A stretch of DNA of 64,000 nt from the NCBI GenBank assembly GCA_024401645.1, contig JAKSKR010000011.1, positions 1 through 64,000 of the forward strand, written 5' to 3'. The stretch comes from Paludibacteraceae bacterium. GTDB taxonomy: Bacteria; Bacteroidota; Bacteroidia; Bacteroidales; Paludibacteraceae. The translations under genes and the position numbers were made by a program. Position 1 is the first letter of the stretch. Every line of letters begins with the position of its first letter. Below, one piece after another: positions 8,909-17,000 of this stretch. The notes beneath the pieces are model-generated. The model saw only the letters and a program-made list of their open reading frames with translations. It was not told where the DNA came from and did not search any database.

Positions 8909-9169
8909 CTATTCTTCTTTTTGTTTTTTATTCTTCCACCATTCTTTAATCCTTTTCACGCCATCGGCACCCACAATGGTAAGTCCGCAGTACTGAAACG
9001 TCTTTGCCAGACCGAAGAAGACGGCCCACAGTATGCCTTTGGTTGTCGCACTTATGGGCAAGGCTGCCTGTGCGAACGACAAGACGTAGAAAGGGATGCA
9101 CATGAGCATGACGATGACTCCCGTACGGAACGAGAAGCGACGCAGGAAATTCTGTATCTTTTCTTTCAT
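8909..9169 (-). CDS. Small two-helix membrane protein
   Basis: An 86-residue protein with two predicted membrane helices (about residues 15-38 and 42-66, around the ATTKGILWAVFFGLA segment) and a strongly basic C-terminus (KKQKEE). It lies 6 bases after glutathione peroxidase and 4 bases before the next small gene, so it is part of the operon. Function unknown. Confidence 0.75.
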   Translation of the reverse strand: MKEKIQNFLRRFSFRTGVIVMLMCIPFYVLSFAQAALPISATTKGILWAVFFGLAKTFQYCGLTIVGADGVKRIKEWWKNKKQKEE

Positions 9170-9175
9170 GCCCGA

Positions 9176-9727
9176 TTAGAGTAATTCTACGATAGCCGAC
9201 TCAATTTGCGCAGGCGTTACGGTTGGTGCGAAACGCTTCACCACATTGCCTTGGCGGTCGACAAGGAACTTCTCGAAATTCCACTTCACGTCGTTATCGG
9301 CCCCACTCTTTCCGTTAATTTTAGAGGTTAGGCTAATAACGATCCCCATCAGGAAGCTGCCACTCCCCTCTCGCTTGGCAATGGCCGACTTCAGGAAGGT
9401 GTAAAGTGGAGCCTCGTTAGGACCGTTAACGTCAATCTTCTTAAAGCGCGGGAAGGTGGTGTCGTACTTCATGGTGCAGAACGTGTTTATTTCCTCGTCA
9501 TTTCCCTTTGCCTGTTCCATAAACTGGTTGCAAGGGAAGTCGAGCACTACCAATCCGGCATCCTTGTGTTTACGGTAAAGGCCTTCCAGAGCCTCGTACT
9601 GTGGCGTTAGTCCACAACCTGTTGCGGTGTTCACCACTAGCAAGACCTGTCCCTTATACTGTTCTAGCGAAACTTCAACGTCTTGCATGTTTTCACGTTT
9701 TAGAACCTTTATATCGTAAATTCCCAT
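9176..9727 (-). CDS. Glutathione peroxidase family enzyme
   Basis: A 183-residue Gpx/BsaA-type thiol peroxidase. NTATGCGLTPQY contains the peroxidatic cysteine (Cys38), DFPCNQF the second family motif (Cys66, Gln68), and KWNFEKFLVD the conserved Trp/Asn of the active site. Bacterial members usually draw electrons from thioredoxin rather than glutathione. It is the first gene of the operon with an OhrR-type sensor at its end, which strongly suggests peroxide induction. Likely cytoplasmic, as no signal peptide is seen. Confidence 0.95.
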   Translation of the reverse strand: MGIYDIKVLKRENMQDVEVSLEQYKGQVLLVVNTATGCGLTPQYEALEGLYRKHKDAGLVVLDFPCNQFMEQAKGNDEEINTFCTMKYDTTFPRFKKIDVNGPNEAPLYTFLKSAIAKREGSGSFLMGIVISLTSKINGKSGADNDVKWNFEKFLVDRQGNVVKRFAPTVTPAQIESAIVELL

Positions 9728-9795
9728 AATAAAAATTTTATCGTTTGCGACCTATATCAGTCGGTTCCCGAAATACGAGCCGACTGATTACACTA

Positions 9796-9803
9796 CAAAT
9801 CTA
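9796..9803 (-). promoter_or_regulatory. -7 box of the peroxide operon
   Basis: The minus strand reads TAGATTTG, 68 bases before the glutathione peroxidase ATG. The leader is long enough to hold an OhrR operator, but no clear palindrome was identified. Confidence 0.5.
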
Positions 9804-9885
9804 GCAAAATAATTTATATCGCGCACGATGTTTTTATAAGATTTACTAATACGATGTTTATTTTAATGGGGAATTGGGGTTAACA

Positions 9886-9910
9886 AATCGCTCGAAGTTG
9901 ATTAATAGAA
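9886..9910 (+). repeat. Degenerate copy of the TAATCGCTTGAAG repeat
   Basis: AATCGCTCGAAGTTGATTAATAGAA resembles the repeat at 10488 and 10777 with a few changes, and sits on the other side of the GxxExxY gene. Confidence 0.5.
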
Positions 9911-9993
9911 AAAACTAGATCATATTAGAAAGAAATAAGAAATCATTAACAAAATTCAAATTAAATTGCCTGAATTAATTATATTTACTATCA

Positions 9994-10449
9994 ATGAATA
10001 TTTTGCCCATGGAAACTATGCATTTAACAGACGATTTGAGGAAACAGCTTGTGGACTATACATACAAAATTGTAGGATGCATGCATACTGTATACAAAGA
10101 AGTTGCTACAGGATTACCAGAACCTATATTTCAAGAGTGTTTAGAAATCGCACTGTCAGAGCAAGGGTTTGTCACACACAGAGAGTATCAACATTCACCT
10201 GTTTTTCATGGCGTTACGTTATCTTCACACATAAGGTTAGACTTTATCGTTGAGGGTGCAAGGGGTAATGTCATCATTGAATGTAAGTCAATTCAAAATT
10301 TGACTGATAGAGAGAGAATGCAGTTGTTTGGGTATATGCGTGCGACTGAATTCCCAATTGGAATTTTAGTTAATTTCGGTTCGTTTCCAAAAGCAGAGAT
10401 TGAAAGATATTATTTTGATAGAAAGAAAAACCTTATTAGTGCATTCTAA
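9994..10449 (+). CDS. GxxExxY-type PD-(D/E)XK protein
   Basis: A 151-residue protein of the GxxExxY family (PDDEXK_3). The N-terminal GCMHTVYKEVATGLPEPIFQ is the family signature, with His where Glu is usual. LDFIVEG followed by VIIECKS gives the D...ExK nuclease-like core. Members are common as single genes in Bacteroidetes and are suspected DNA-acting enzymes of unknown role. Several in-frame ATGs lie at the start; the first is used here. The flanking non-coding DNA is repeat-rich, so the gene may sit in a rearranged spot. Confidence 0.8.
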   Translation: MNILPMETMHLTDDLRKQLVDYTYKIVGCMHTVYKEVATGLPEPIFQECLEIALSEQGFVTHREYQHSPVFHGVTLSSHIRLDFIVEGARGNVIIECKSIQNLTDRERMQLFGYMRATEFPIGILVNFGSFPKAEIERYYFDRKKNLISAF

Positions 10450-10487
10450 CTATATGGCCATAACGTATTCCGAAGATTGTTTCAGAC

Positions 10488-10545
10488 TAATCGCTTGAAG
10501 TTATTTAACAGAACTGAAAATCGGTGATGCGAAGCGAGCCAAAAC
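10488..10545 (+). repeat. Dispersed repeat, copy with GCGAGCCAAAAC
   Basis: TAATCGCTTGAAG + TTATTTAACAGAA recurs at 10777-10802. The following part (TTAACAGAACTG ... GCGAAGCGAGCCAAAAC) recurs with few changes at 36510-36550, 26 kb away. The element is a small mosaic repeat of non-coding DNA. Confidence 0.75.
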
Positions 10546-10563
10546 AAGCGCCTTTGGCACTTT

Positions 10564-10655
10564 AGAAAAAAGCCTAACGCAAGAAAACTTAACTGAAGCC
10601 ACTATAGTAAAAGTGTTTTCTTTTGTTCTCGTTTTTTTGCGTTAGGCTTTTTTCT
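10564..10655. repeat. Perfect 19-bp inverted repeat around GCCTAACGCAA
   Basis: AGAAAAAAGCCTAACGCAA (10564-10582) is the exact reverse complement of 10637-10655, with a 54-base loop. The core GCCTAACGCA also appears at 10878 and 36552. It could act as a bidirectional terminator, because T-runs flank both arms, or be a miniature transposable element end. Confidence 0.8.
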
Positions 10656-10742
10656 AGTGCAACTTGTTGCACGTTTTCCCGCCTTCCGGGCTGCAACACT
10701 GTAATAAGAAGGCGGTTTTCTGTTTATCTACCTTACAAACTT

Positions 10743-10775
10743 GTGGAGTCAAGACTTTCAACACACCGGACAAGA
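10743..10775 (+). repeat. 33-bp direct repeat, copy 1
   Basis: GTGGAGTCAAGAC + TTTCAACACACCGGACAAGA is identical to 10928-10960. No gene is visible in either copy. Confidence 0.85.
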
Positions 10776-10776
10776 T

Positions 10777-10802
10777 TAATCGCTTGAAGTTATTTAACAG
10801 AA
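10777..10802 (+). repeat. TAATCGCTTGAAG dispersed repeat, second copy
   Basis: This 26-base exact match to 10488-10513 directly abuts the 33-bp repeat copy 1. Confidence 0.8.
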
Positions 10803-10927
10803 AACAGGCCTTTTTATTCATAGTTGGCACTTGGAAAAGGCCTTGGAAAACAGCCATCAAAGATGTCTTTGAAAACTGCCTAACGCAGAAAACGAAAATA
10901 TCAGAAAACCATAGTTCGTGGAACGAA

Positions 10928-10960
10928 GTGGAGTCAAGACTTTCAACACACCGGACAAGA
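10928..10960 (+). repeat. 33-bp direct repeat, copy 2
   Basis: Identical to 10743-10775, 185 bases downstream, in direct orientation. Confidence 0.85.
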
Positions 10961-11004
10961 CTAATTGATGTGTTATGACAGTAGAACGAAGTTCCTACGT
11001 GAAC

Positions 11005-11132
11005 AAAAATCGTTTAGTCCAATAAACGATTTTAGGCAAATTTCGTTTAGTACAATAAACGATTTTAGGCAAATTTCGTTTAGTACAATAAACGATTTTA
11101 AGCAAAAATCGTTTAGTCTGGTAAACGATTTT
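11005..11132. repeat. Four tandem 33-bp palindromic units
   Basis: Four units (11005, 11038, 11071, 11104) each hold the hairpin CGTTTA - 6 nt - TAAACG. Stems are about 7-9 bp and the loops read GTCCAA, GTACAA, GTACAA and GTCTGG. They end exactly at the stop codon of the GH53 gene on the minus strand. Stems are conserved while loops differ, which suggests selection on structure, for example 3'-end protection or stepped termination. Confidence 0.85.
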
Positions 11133-13321
11133 CACTCAACCACCACCTTGTGGCCACCCACCAAATAAATGCCAGGAGGCACTGGGTGGGTTACTTTTTG
11201 GTTAGGTTGAAGGTAGAGGGTGTGTACCTTTTGGCCAGCAATGTTAAGCACGTCGACGTTGCATGCCGTTGCCGACGTCACCCCAATGCACCCCTTGGCA
11301 GTGGTCACCACCAAGTTGGCAGAAGGCAAGGTTTCGGCAGACGTCTTGTCGCGTTCCGACTGGTAAATCGTTATGGTGAAATCGTCATCGGGCATTTCAA
11401 GGTTTAGCCTATCCACACCGGCAATGGGTTTGAATACACAAGCGCCGTTTCCCCACGTTGTCACAACCGAGTCGGTTTGCAGGTCGGCATTGGTTGTCCA
11501 TGCCACGGCAATGGTGTCGCCAACATAGGCAGAGGGTTGGCTAATGGTAACGGCAGATTCAGCGCCAACCACTTGGGCAAGCACCTCGTGCTTTTCCAGC
11601 AGCCTGCAATTGCGGTTGTAGCGGTAGGCGTCGAAGGCCGGCAAAGCCTTACCGTCGAAGTCGAAGAGTGTGGTGTTCTCCACCACGTTGGCATCGGGCG
11701 TTTTCCATTGGTACCAATGCGCCCAACCTGTCGCATTCTTTCCATACTGGTCTTCCACATGAATCATCATAGGGTCCCAATAGAGGTCGCCCACCACACG
11801 GTGCCCATTAGCGCCCTCAACGCCCTTAAACTCGTTAAAGACGTCGGCCATGAAACCCTTTTGTCCGTCCTTGCTGAAGGAGTAACGTTCCTTGTAGGCA
11901 GGCGCCGTGTAAGGCAACTGTCCGTCCGTTCCATCCTTCTTTTTAGGGGTCCAGTTGTAGCCCGTTTCCATAACCAAGACGTCCCGGTTATAGCGTTTGA
12001 TGAGTTGTCGGTAGAACTGCGCCGCCTCGGCAGCCGTAGCCGTACTCCACGACGGGTAGTAAGAAGCGCCAATGACGTCGAATTTTGCGCCCGCCTTGGT
12101 CAGTTCGTCGAAGTACCACGCATAAACCCACCAGTCTACATGGTCGGCCTTGTCGACCACGTCGTACGTGTTATCGGCAAGGTGGACAACGACTTGCGAG
12201 TTTGGGCTCACCTCCTTCACCGCCTTATAGCCGGCATTTACAATTTGTGCAATGGCCGCCCAGTTCTTGTAGCCCTGTGGCATGTCGGTGGTTGCCTCGG
12301 CAGCCGGCACATCGTAGGCATAGGCATAAGGGAAAAGGAATCCGCCATTGGTTTCGTTACCCAGCGACACGTAAGCCGGATAAACATCCAAAGCCGCCAG
12401 GTTCTGCATCACCTTCTTGGTGTAGTTGTAGGCGCATTCGGCAAGCACGTCGGCAGCCTTGCGTCCGTTTGCGTTCATCACGGCTTGCAGCCAGTCGGCC
12501 GGCACGTCTTGTCGGGTGCCGTTGCTCCAGTAGTCGCTCCAGTTGAATGTGAACTGAATGTCCATGCCAGCGGCCTTTGCCATGCGTGCCAGCTGCAGGC
12601 AGTCGCTTTCGTCTTGGTAGCCTTCGGGCAGGTAGTAGGTTTTCGAGCGGTCGGGCTGTCCGGGGTTGTTGGTTAGGCGAATGCGCACAAAGTTCATGCC
12701 GTTAGCCGCCAGGTAGTTGAGTACGTTCTGTGCCTTTTCCTCGCGCGAGAGCGTGTTCGGCGTAAGGCTGGTGCCATCTTCCGCCGCATAGTTGCCGCCA
12801 TAGTCTAGCACATAGTTCAGTTCGGTAATGTCGCCCCCTTGCAGGAAGCGGTATTCGCCCGCCGGCCTCACCTCAATGTCCAGCACTTGCAGCGTGTTTT
12901 CGCCATCGGTATAGGCGCCTGCCAGAATACTGTTGCCGTTGGTGTACACCCCACGCACCGTTACCTTCAGGTTGTTGCCAACCGGAATCATGGTAGAAGC
13001 CATGGTAGCACCTTCGCCCTTTCCGAAGAGGTAGCAGACGCCCTTGGCCGAAGCCGAACTGACGGTAGCGGTCACGTCGTAGAAACCGGGTTGCAGACCG
13101 TTGAACAGCCTACAAGCCGAAGTCGGTTTGCCAGCCGGCAGGTTTACGCCATCGGCAAACGAGGTTGGCGGCATCATTTCCAGGAAGTGTGCATTGGTGT
13201 TCTTGTTGGCAAATCCGTTCAAATCGTGTCCGTCCACCATGTGCCAATCGGCAGCACGGGTAACAATCGGAGCAGCCGCAAGGCATGCAACCAGTAGGTA
13301 TTTGTAGTTAGTTTCAAACAT
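11132..13321 (-). CDS. Secreted GH53 endo-beta-1,4-galactanase
   Basis: A 729-residue protein beginning at the ATG at 13321 (MFETNYKYLLVACLAAAP), which gives a signal peptide; an in-frame ATG 13 codons earlier would bury it. An N-terminal jelly-roll-like region (about 20-145) is followed by the GH53 barrel from FLQGGDITELNYVLDYGG. Barrel motifs are FVRIRLTNNPG, the acid/base SLGNETNG and the nucleophile VMETGYNW. The C-terminal ~70 residues (VDVLNIAGQKV ... PGIYLVGGHK) resemble a T9SS-type sorting tail. It should cut beta-1,4-galactan side chains of pectin outside the cell. The GH2 beta-galactosidase across the CRISPR locus is a natural partner. Confidence 0.93.
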   Translation of the reverse strand: MFETNYKYLLVACLAAAPIVTRAADWHMVDGHDLNGFANKNTNAHFLEMMPPTSFADGVNLPAGKPTSACRLFNGLQPGFYDVTATVSSASAKGVCYLFGKGEGATMASTMIPVGNNLKVTVRGVYTNGNSILAGAYTDGENTLQVLDIEVRPAGEYRFLQGGDITELNYVLDYGGNYAAEDGTSLTPNTLSREEKAQNVLNYLAANGMNFVRIRLTNNPGQPDRSKTYYLPEGYQDESDCLQLARMAKAAGMDIQFTFNWSDYWSNGTRQDVPADWLQAVMNANGRKAADVLAECAYNYTKKVMQNLAALDVYPAYVSLGNETNGGFLFPYAYAYDVPAAEATTDMPQGYKNWAAIAQIVNAGYKAVKEVSPNSQVVVHLADNTYDVVDKADHVDWWVYAWYFDELTKAGAKFDVIGASYYPSWSTATAAEAAQFYRQLIKRYNRDVLVMETGYNWTPKKKDGTDGQLPYTAPAYKERYSFSKDGQKGFMADVFNEFKGVEGANGHRVVGDLYWDPMMIHVEDQYGKNATGWAHWYQWKTPDANVVENTTLFDFDGKALPAFDAYRYNRNCRLLEKHEVLAQVVGAESAVTISQPSAYVGDTIAVAWTTNADLQTDSVVTTWGNGACVFKPIAGVDRLNLEMPDDDFTITIYQSERDKTSAETLPSANLVVTTAKGCIGVTSATACNVDVLNIAGQKVHTLYLQPNQKVTHPVPPGIYLVGGHKVVVE

Positions 13322-13570
13322 TCTTTCTAATTTTCCTTGAAGATACGGACAAATTGGCAAATGGGGATATTAGATTAAGATTTTTTTGAAAACGAAATGC
13401 CGATGTGTAAATCGGCCCCACCTGAAAATTTTTATAATATTCGTTGCCAAAAATGCAAGCTTGCTTACAGACGCAAAATAGCATCAGAAAGATATCAGAT
13501 TTGACATTTTATATTAATTTTTGCATTATAAAATGTCAATTTTGATATTTTGGAGAATATCTATATGCTT
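13322..13570. other. Non-coding gap with a 13-bp inverted repeat
   Basis: No gene is seen here. The only clear structure is a perfect AT-rich inverted repeat, TTGACATTTTATA at 13501-13513 and its complement at 13527-13539, with a 13-base loop. It lies about 180 bases upstream of the GH53 start and could be an operator. Confidence 0.6.
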
Positions 13571-13688
13571 TCAGATACGGAAATAACAAATAGGATTTCC
13601 GCAAAACTTAAAGAACAACAATATCAACATTAACGAACAGGAGGATTCTGAATGGTAGATGTAGCATAGGAAAAGATGTTTGGCAGAA

Positions 13689-13780
13689 CCGTTCAAATCG
13701 TGTCCGTCCGCCATGTGCCAATCGGCAGCATGGGTTACAAGCTGAGCAGCCACAAGGCATGCAACCAGTAGGTATTTGTA
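13689..13780 (-). pseudogene. Relic of the GH53 gene 5' end
   Basis: About 92 bases match the signal-peptide and early coding region of the GH53 gene (13215-13306) with scattered changes. Translated on the minus strand it reads YKYLLVACLVAAQLVTHAAD, versus YKYLLVACLAAAPIVTRAAD in the intact gene. It has no start codon in place and diverges into unrelated sequence after HDLNG. This is a truncated duplicate or a deletion scar between the galactanase and the tracrRNA gene. Confidence 0.85.
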
Positions 13781-13855
13781 TGATGAGTTGGGCGGAATGG
13801 GTGGCGTAAATACGTCACTTGACTTACAAACGAATTCAGAACAAACATATTTTTG

Positions 13856-13886
13856 AAAAAAAGAAAGACGACAATTACTTGCCGTC
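13856..13886 (-). terminator. tracrRNA terminator
   Basis: An 8-bp stem with one G-U pair (13886-13879 / 13874-13867), loop GTAA, then TTTCTTTTTTT on the minus strand. Confidence 0.85.
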
Positions 13887-13940
13887 CTAGAAGTTTTCAC
13901 AACGGAATAATCCTTATTGTGAATTGTATTCAAAATTGTA
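13856..13940 (-). ncRNA. tracrRNA of the II-C CRISPR system
   Basis: Read on the minus strand, 13940-13917 is an anti-repeat: TACAATTTTGAAT + ACAATTCACAA is complementary to the first part of the CRISPR repeat with a single mismatch in 24 bases. It is followed by AAGGATTATTCCGTTGTG, a nexus-like element, and by a terminator stem GACGGCAA - GTAA - TTGTCGTC with TTTCTTTTTTT. A promoter (TAAGTTTG, 13951-13944, with TTTTG 19 bases upstream) places the start at or just inside the anti-repeat, giving an RNA of about 80-85 nt. It is divergent from cas9. This RNA would pair with crRNA repeats and be held by Cas9. Confidence 0.9.
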
Positions 13941-13943
13941 GTG

Positions 13944-13951
13944 CAAACTTA
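13944..13951 (-). promoter_or_regulatory. tracrRNA promoter -7 box
   Basis: TAAGTTTG on the minus strand has a TTTTG -33 element at 13975-13971, separated by 19 bases. This is the same spacing as in the promoters embedded in the CRISPR repeats. Confidence 0.75.
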
Positions 13952-13995
13952 TAAAGATTTTCCGAAAATGCAAAATTAATTATCTAGGAAAATCG

Positions 13996-14003
13996 TATAT
14001 TTG
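13996..14003 (+). promoter_or_regulatory. -7 box of the cas operon
   Basis: TATATTTG lies 28 bases before the cas9 ATG and drives the operon away from the tracrRNA promoter. No clear -33 TTTG is present. Confidence 0.55.
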
Positions 14004-14031
14004 AATCAATATAATATAACGTAACAACTAT

Positions 14032-17000
14032 ATGAAAAAAATTCTTGGTTTGGACTTGGGAACCAACAGTATTGGTTGGGCAGTAGTCAACGAGGCAGAT
14101 ATGGAAAACGAAGTCTCTACCATTGTAAAGTTAGGGGTTAGGACCATTCATTTTGATAATTTTGTCAGCACATCAACAGGAAAGGAGAGCAAAGATCCCA
14201 TAGGTGATTTCATGGGTGGTAAAGGCATTTCAGCTTGTGCAGGTAGGACCAAACAGCACAGCATGAGGCTCCGACTAGACCGTTACCAGTTGAGACGCGA
14301 ACACCTTATCGCAATCCTACAAGAAAACGGAATTATAACTAACAATACGTTGTTAAGCGAGAATGGCAACAATACAACATTCGAGACCTACCGCTTAAGA
14401 GCAAAAGCAGCCGTTGCCGAAATATCATTAGAAGCATTCGCACGTGTTTTGCTGATGATTAATAAGAAAAGGGGATATAAGAGTAGCCGTAAAGCGGTCT
14501 CTGCAGATGATGGTGTTGCCGTAGACAGCATGGATGTTGCGAAGTTACTCTATGAGAACGAACTGACTCCTGGGCAATATTCATATAGTTTGTTGCAAAG
14601 TGGGAAAAAACGATTGCCAGACTTTTACAGATCTGACTTGAAAGATGAATTTAACAAGGTCTGGAACGTCCAACGCGAATATTATCCAAATGAATTGACC
14701 GCAGAACTCTATGAAAAGGTTATCGGGCGCGAACGACGCCAAACATTTGCCATCTGTGCAAACGTATTGCCAATAGAAGGAGTCAAGAGAGATAAGAAGG
14801 GATTCGAGCTGAAACTAGAGAACTATGCCTTACGAAACAAGGCATTGAGCGAAAAGCTGTCCCCCGAGGAACTAGTTACCGTATTTCAAGAGATAAATGA
14901 CCAAATCAGCAAGTCAAGCGGTTATCTCGGCAACATTAGCGACCGTAGCAAAGAATTGTTCTTCAACAAATTAACCGTTGGACAATATAAGATGAAGAAA
15001 CTTGACGAGAATCCAAACGTCAGTCTGAAGAACATGGTATTCTACCGTCAGGACTATATGGATGAGTTCGAGACAATATGGGATGTTCAATCAAAGTTCC
15101 ATAAGGAGCTTACGCCTGAACTTAAGAAGCTCATCCGTGACGTAGTCATCTTTTACCAACGCCCGCTAAAGAGTCAGAAAGGCCTAATCAGCCTTTGCGA
15201 ATTCGAAAGCCGTGAAATTGAGGTTCTTGTTGATGGCAAGCCGAAGAAGAAAAAGGTAGGCTTAAGAGTATGCCCAAAATCCTCGCCTTTATTCCAAGAA
15301 TTCAAAATTTGGCAGATACTCAACAATCTGGTAGTCAAAGGGCCTTCATTGAGCGATACCGATAAGAAAGGCGAACGCTTCCTAACCCAGGATGAGAAAG
15401 AAAAACTATTTAAAGAACTCAACGTCCGCGAAAAGCTTTCAGCCAAGGAAGCCGTCAAAGTGCTTTACGGCAATGTGAAAGATGTTGCTTTAAACTACGA
15501 AGAAGTTGAAGGAAACAGAACACAAGCAGCAATTGTTAAGGCTTGCATAAGTATCATCAACAATGCAGTTGATGCCGACGATGAAGATACAAAGTGGAGT
15601 TCACAGCCAGCTGACGTACTAATCAAATTCATCAAAGACAAGCTAACCAGTGGTGAGAAATTCAAGCAGTTGGGAATCGACACTTCATTCCTAGATTTCA
15701 ACTGCGAATTGGAAGATCCTGATTACGAACGCCAACCTGCATTCAGGTTGTGGCACATGCTATATTCATTTGAAGGCGAAGACCAGAAACTTGTTGAGAA
15801 ACTTACCGAGGTCTTCCATTTCGACACGGCTTCTGCAAAAATCATGTCTAAAGTGATTTTTAAGGAAGACTACGGAAGCCTATCATCAAAGGCAATTCGA
15901 AAAATCCTTCCTTACCTGAAAGGTGGAAACACCTATAGTATGGCTTGCGAATATGCCGGCTACAGACATTCCAAGCGCTCACTTACCAAGGAGGAAATTG
16001 CAAATAAGCCGTTGAAAGACAAGCTAGAACTTATACCTCAAAACTCGTTGAGGAATCCAGTGGTTGAGAAGATTCTCAACCAAATGATCAACGTTGTAAA
16101 CGGTATTGTCGACGAATATGGCAAACCAGACGAGATAAGGATAGAGCTAGCCCGCGAACTAAAGAAGAGTGCAACAGAAAGGGCAGAACTTGCAGACAAC
16201 ATAAAGGCGAGTACAAAACAATATGAAGAATATCGCAAGATTCTGCAAAAAGCTCCATTCAACATCGAGCATGTAAGTAAGAACGATCTATTGCGTTACA
16301 GACTCTACCTAGAACTTGCAGGCAACGGTTTCCATACTCTATATTCTAACACTTACATTCCACAAGAGAAACTTTTCTCTAAAGAATTCGACATTGAACA
16401 TATCATACCACAAGCCAGGTTGTTCGATGACAGTTTTTCAAACAAGACATTGGAAGCTAGGGACGCCAATATTGAGAAATCGAGCCAGACAGCTTACGAT
16501 TATGTAAAGGAAAAGTATGGAGAACAAGAACTTGCCCAATACGAGAATAGGATTGAGAGCCTCTATAAGGAAGGCCGCATCAGCAAATCAAAACGAAACA
16601 AGCTTTTGATGACCGAGAAGGACATTCCGTCGGGCTTTATAGAAAGGGACCTTCGCGATTCGCAATATATAGCCAAGAAGGCAAGGGAAATTCTCGAAGA
16701 CCTTGTAAGGGTTGTTATGCCTACATGTGGTGCCATTACCGACCGGTTGCGCGAAGATTGGCAATTGGTTGATATTATGAAGGAACTCAACTGGGACAAG
16801 TATGACAAGTTGGGACTGACGGAGTCGTTCAAGGATAAGGATGGTCGTACCATTTACCGTATTAAGGATTGGACCAAACGTAACGATAACCGCCACCATG
16901 CAATGGATGCGCTTACAATCGCGTTTACACGTAGGAACTACATCCAATACCTCAATAACTTGAATGCTAGAATTGAAAAGAATGCCGATGACTATATCGA

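Noticed and set aside
11477..12676. 399-residue open frame on the plus strand
   Set aside because: Antisense shadow of the GH53 gene, caused by its GC-rich codon use. No promoter or domain.
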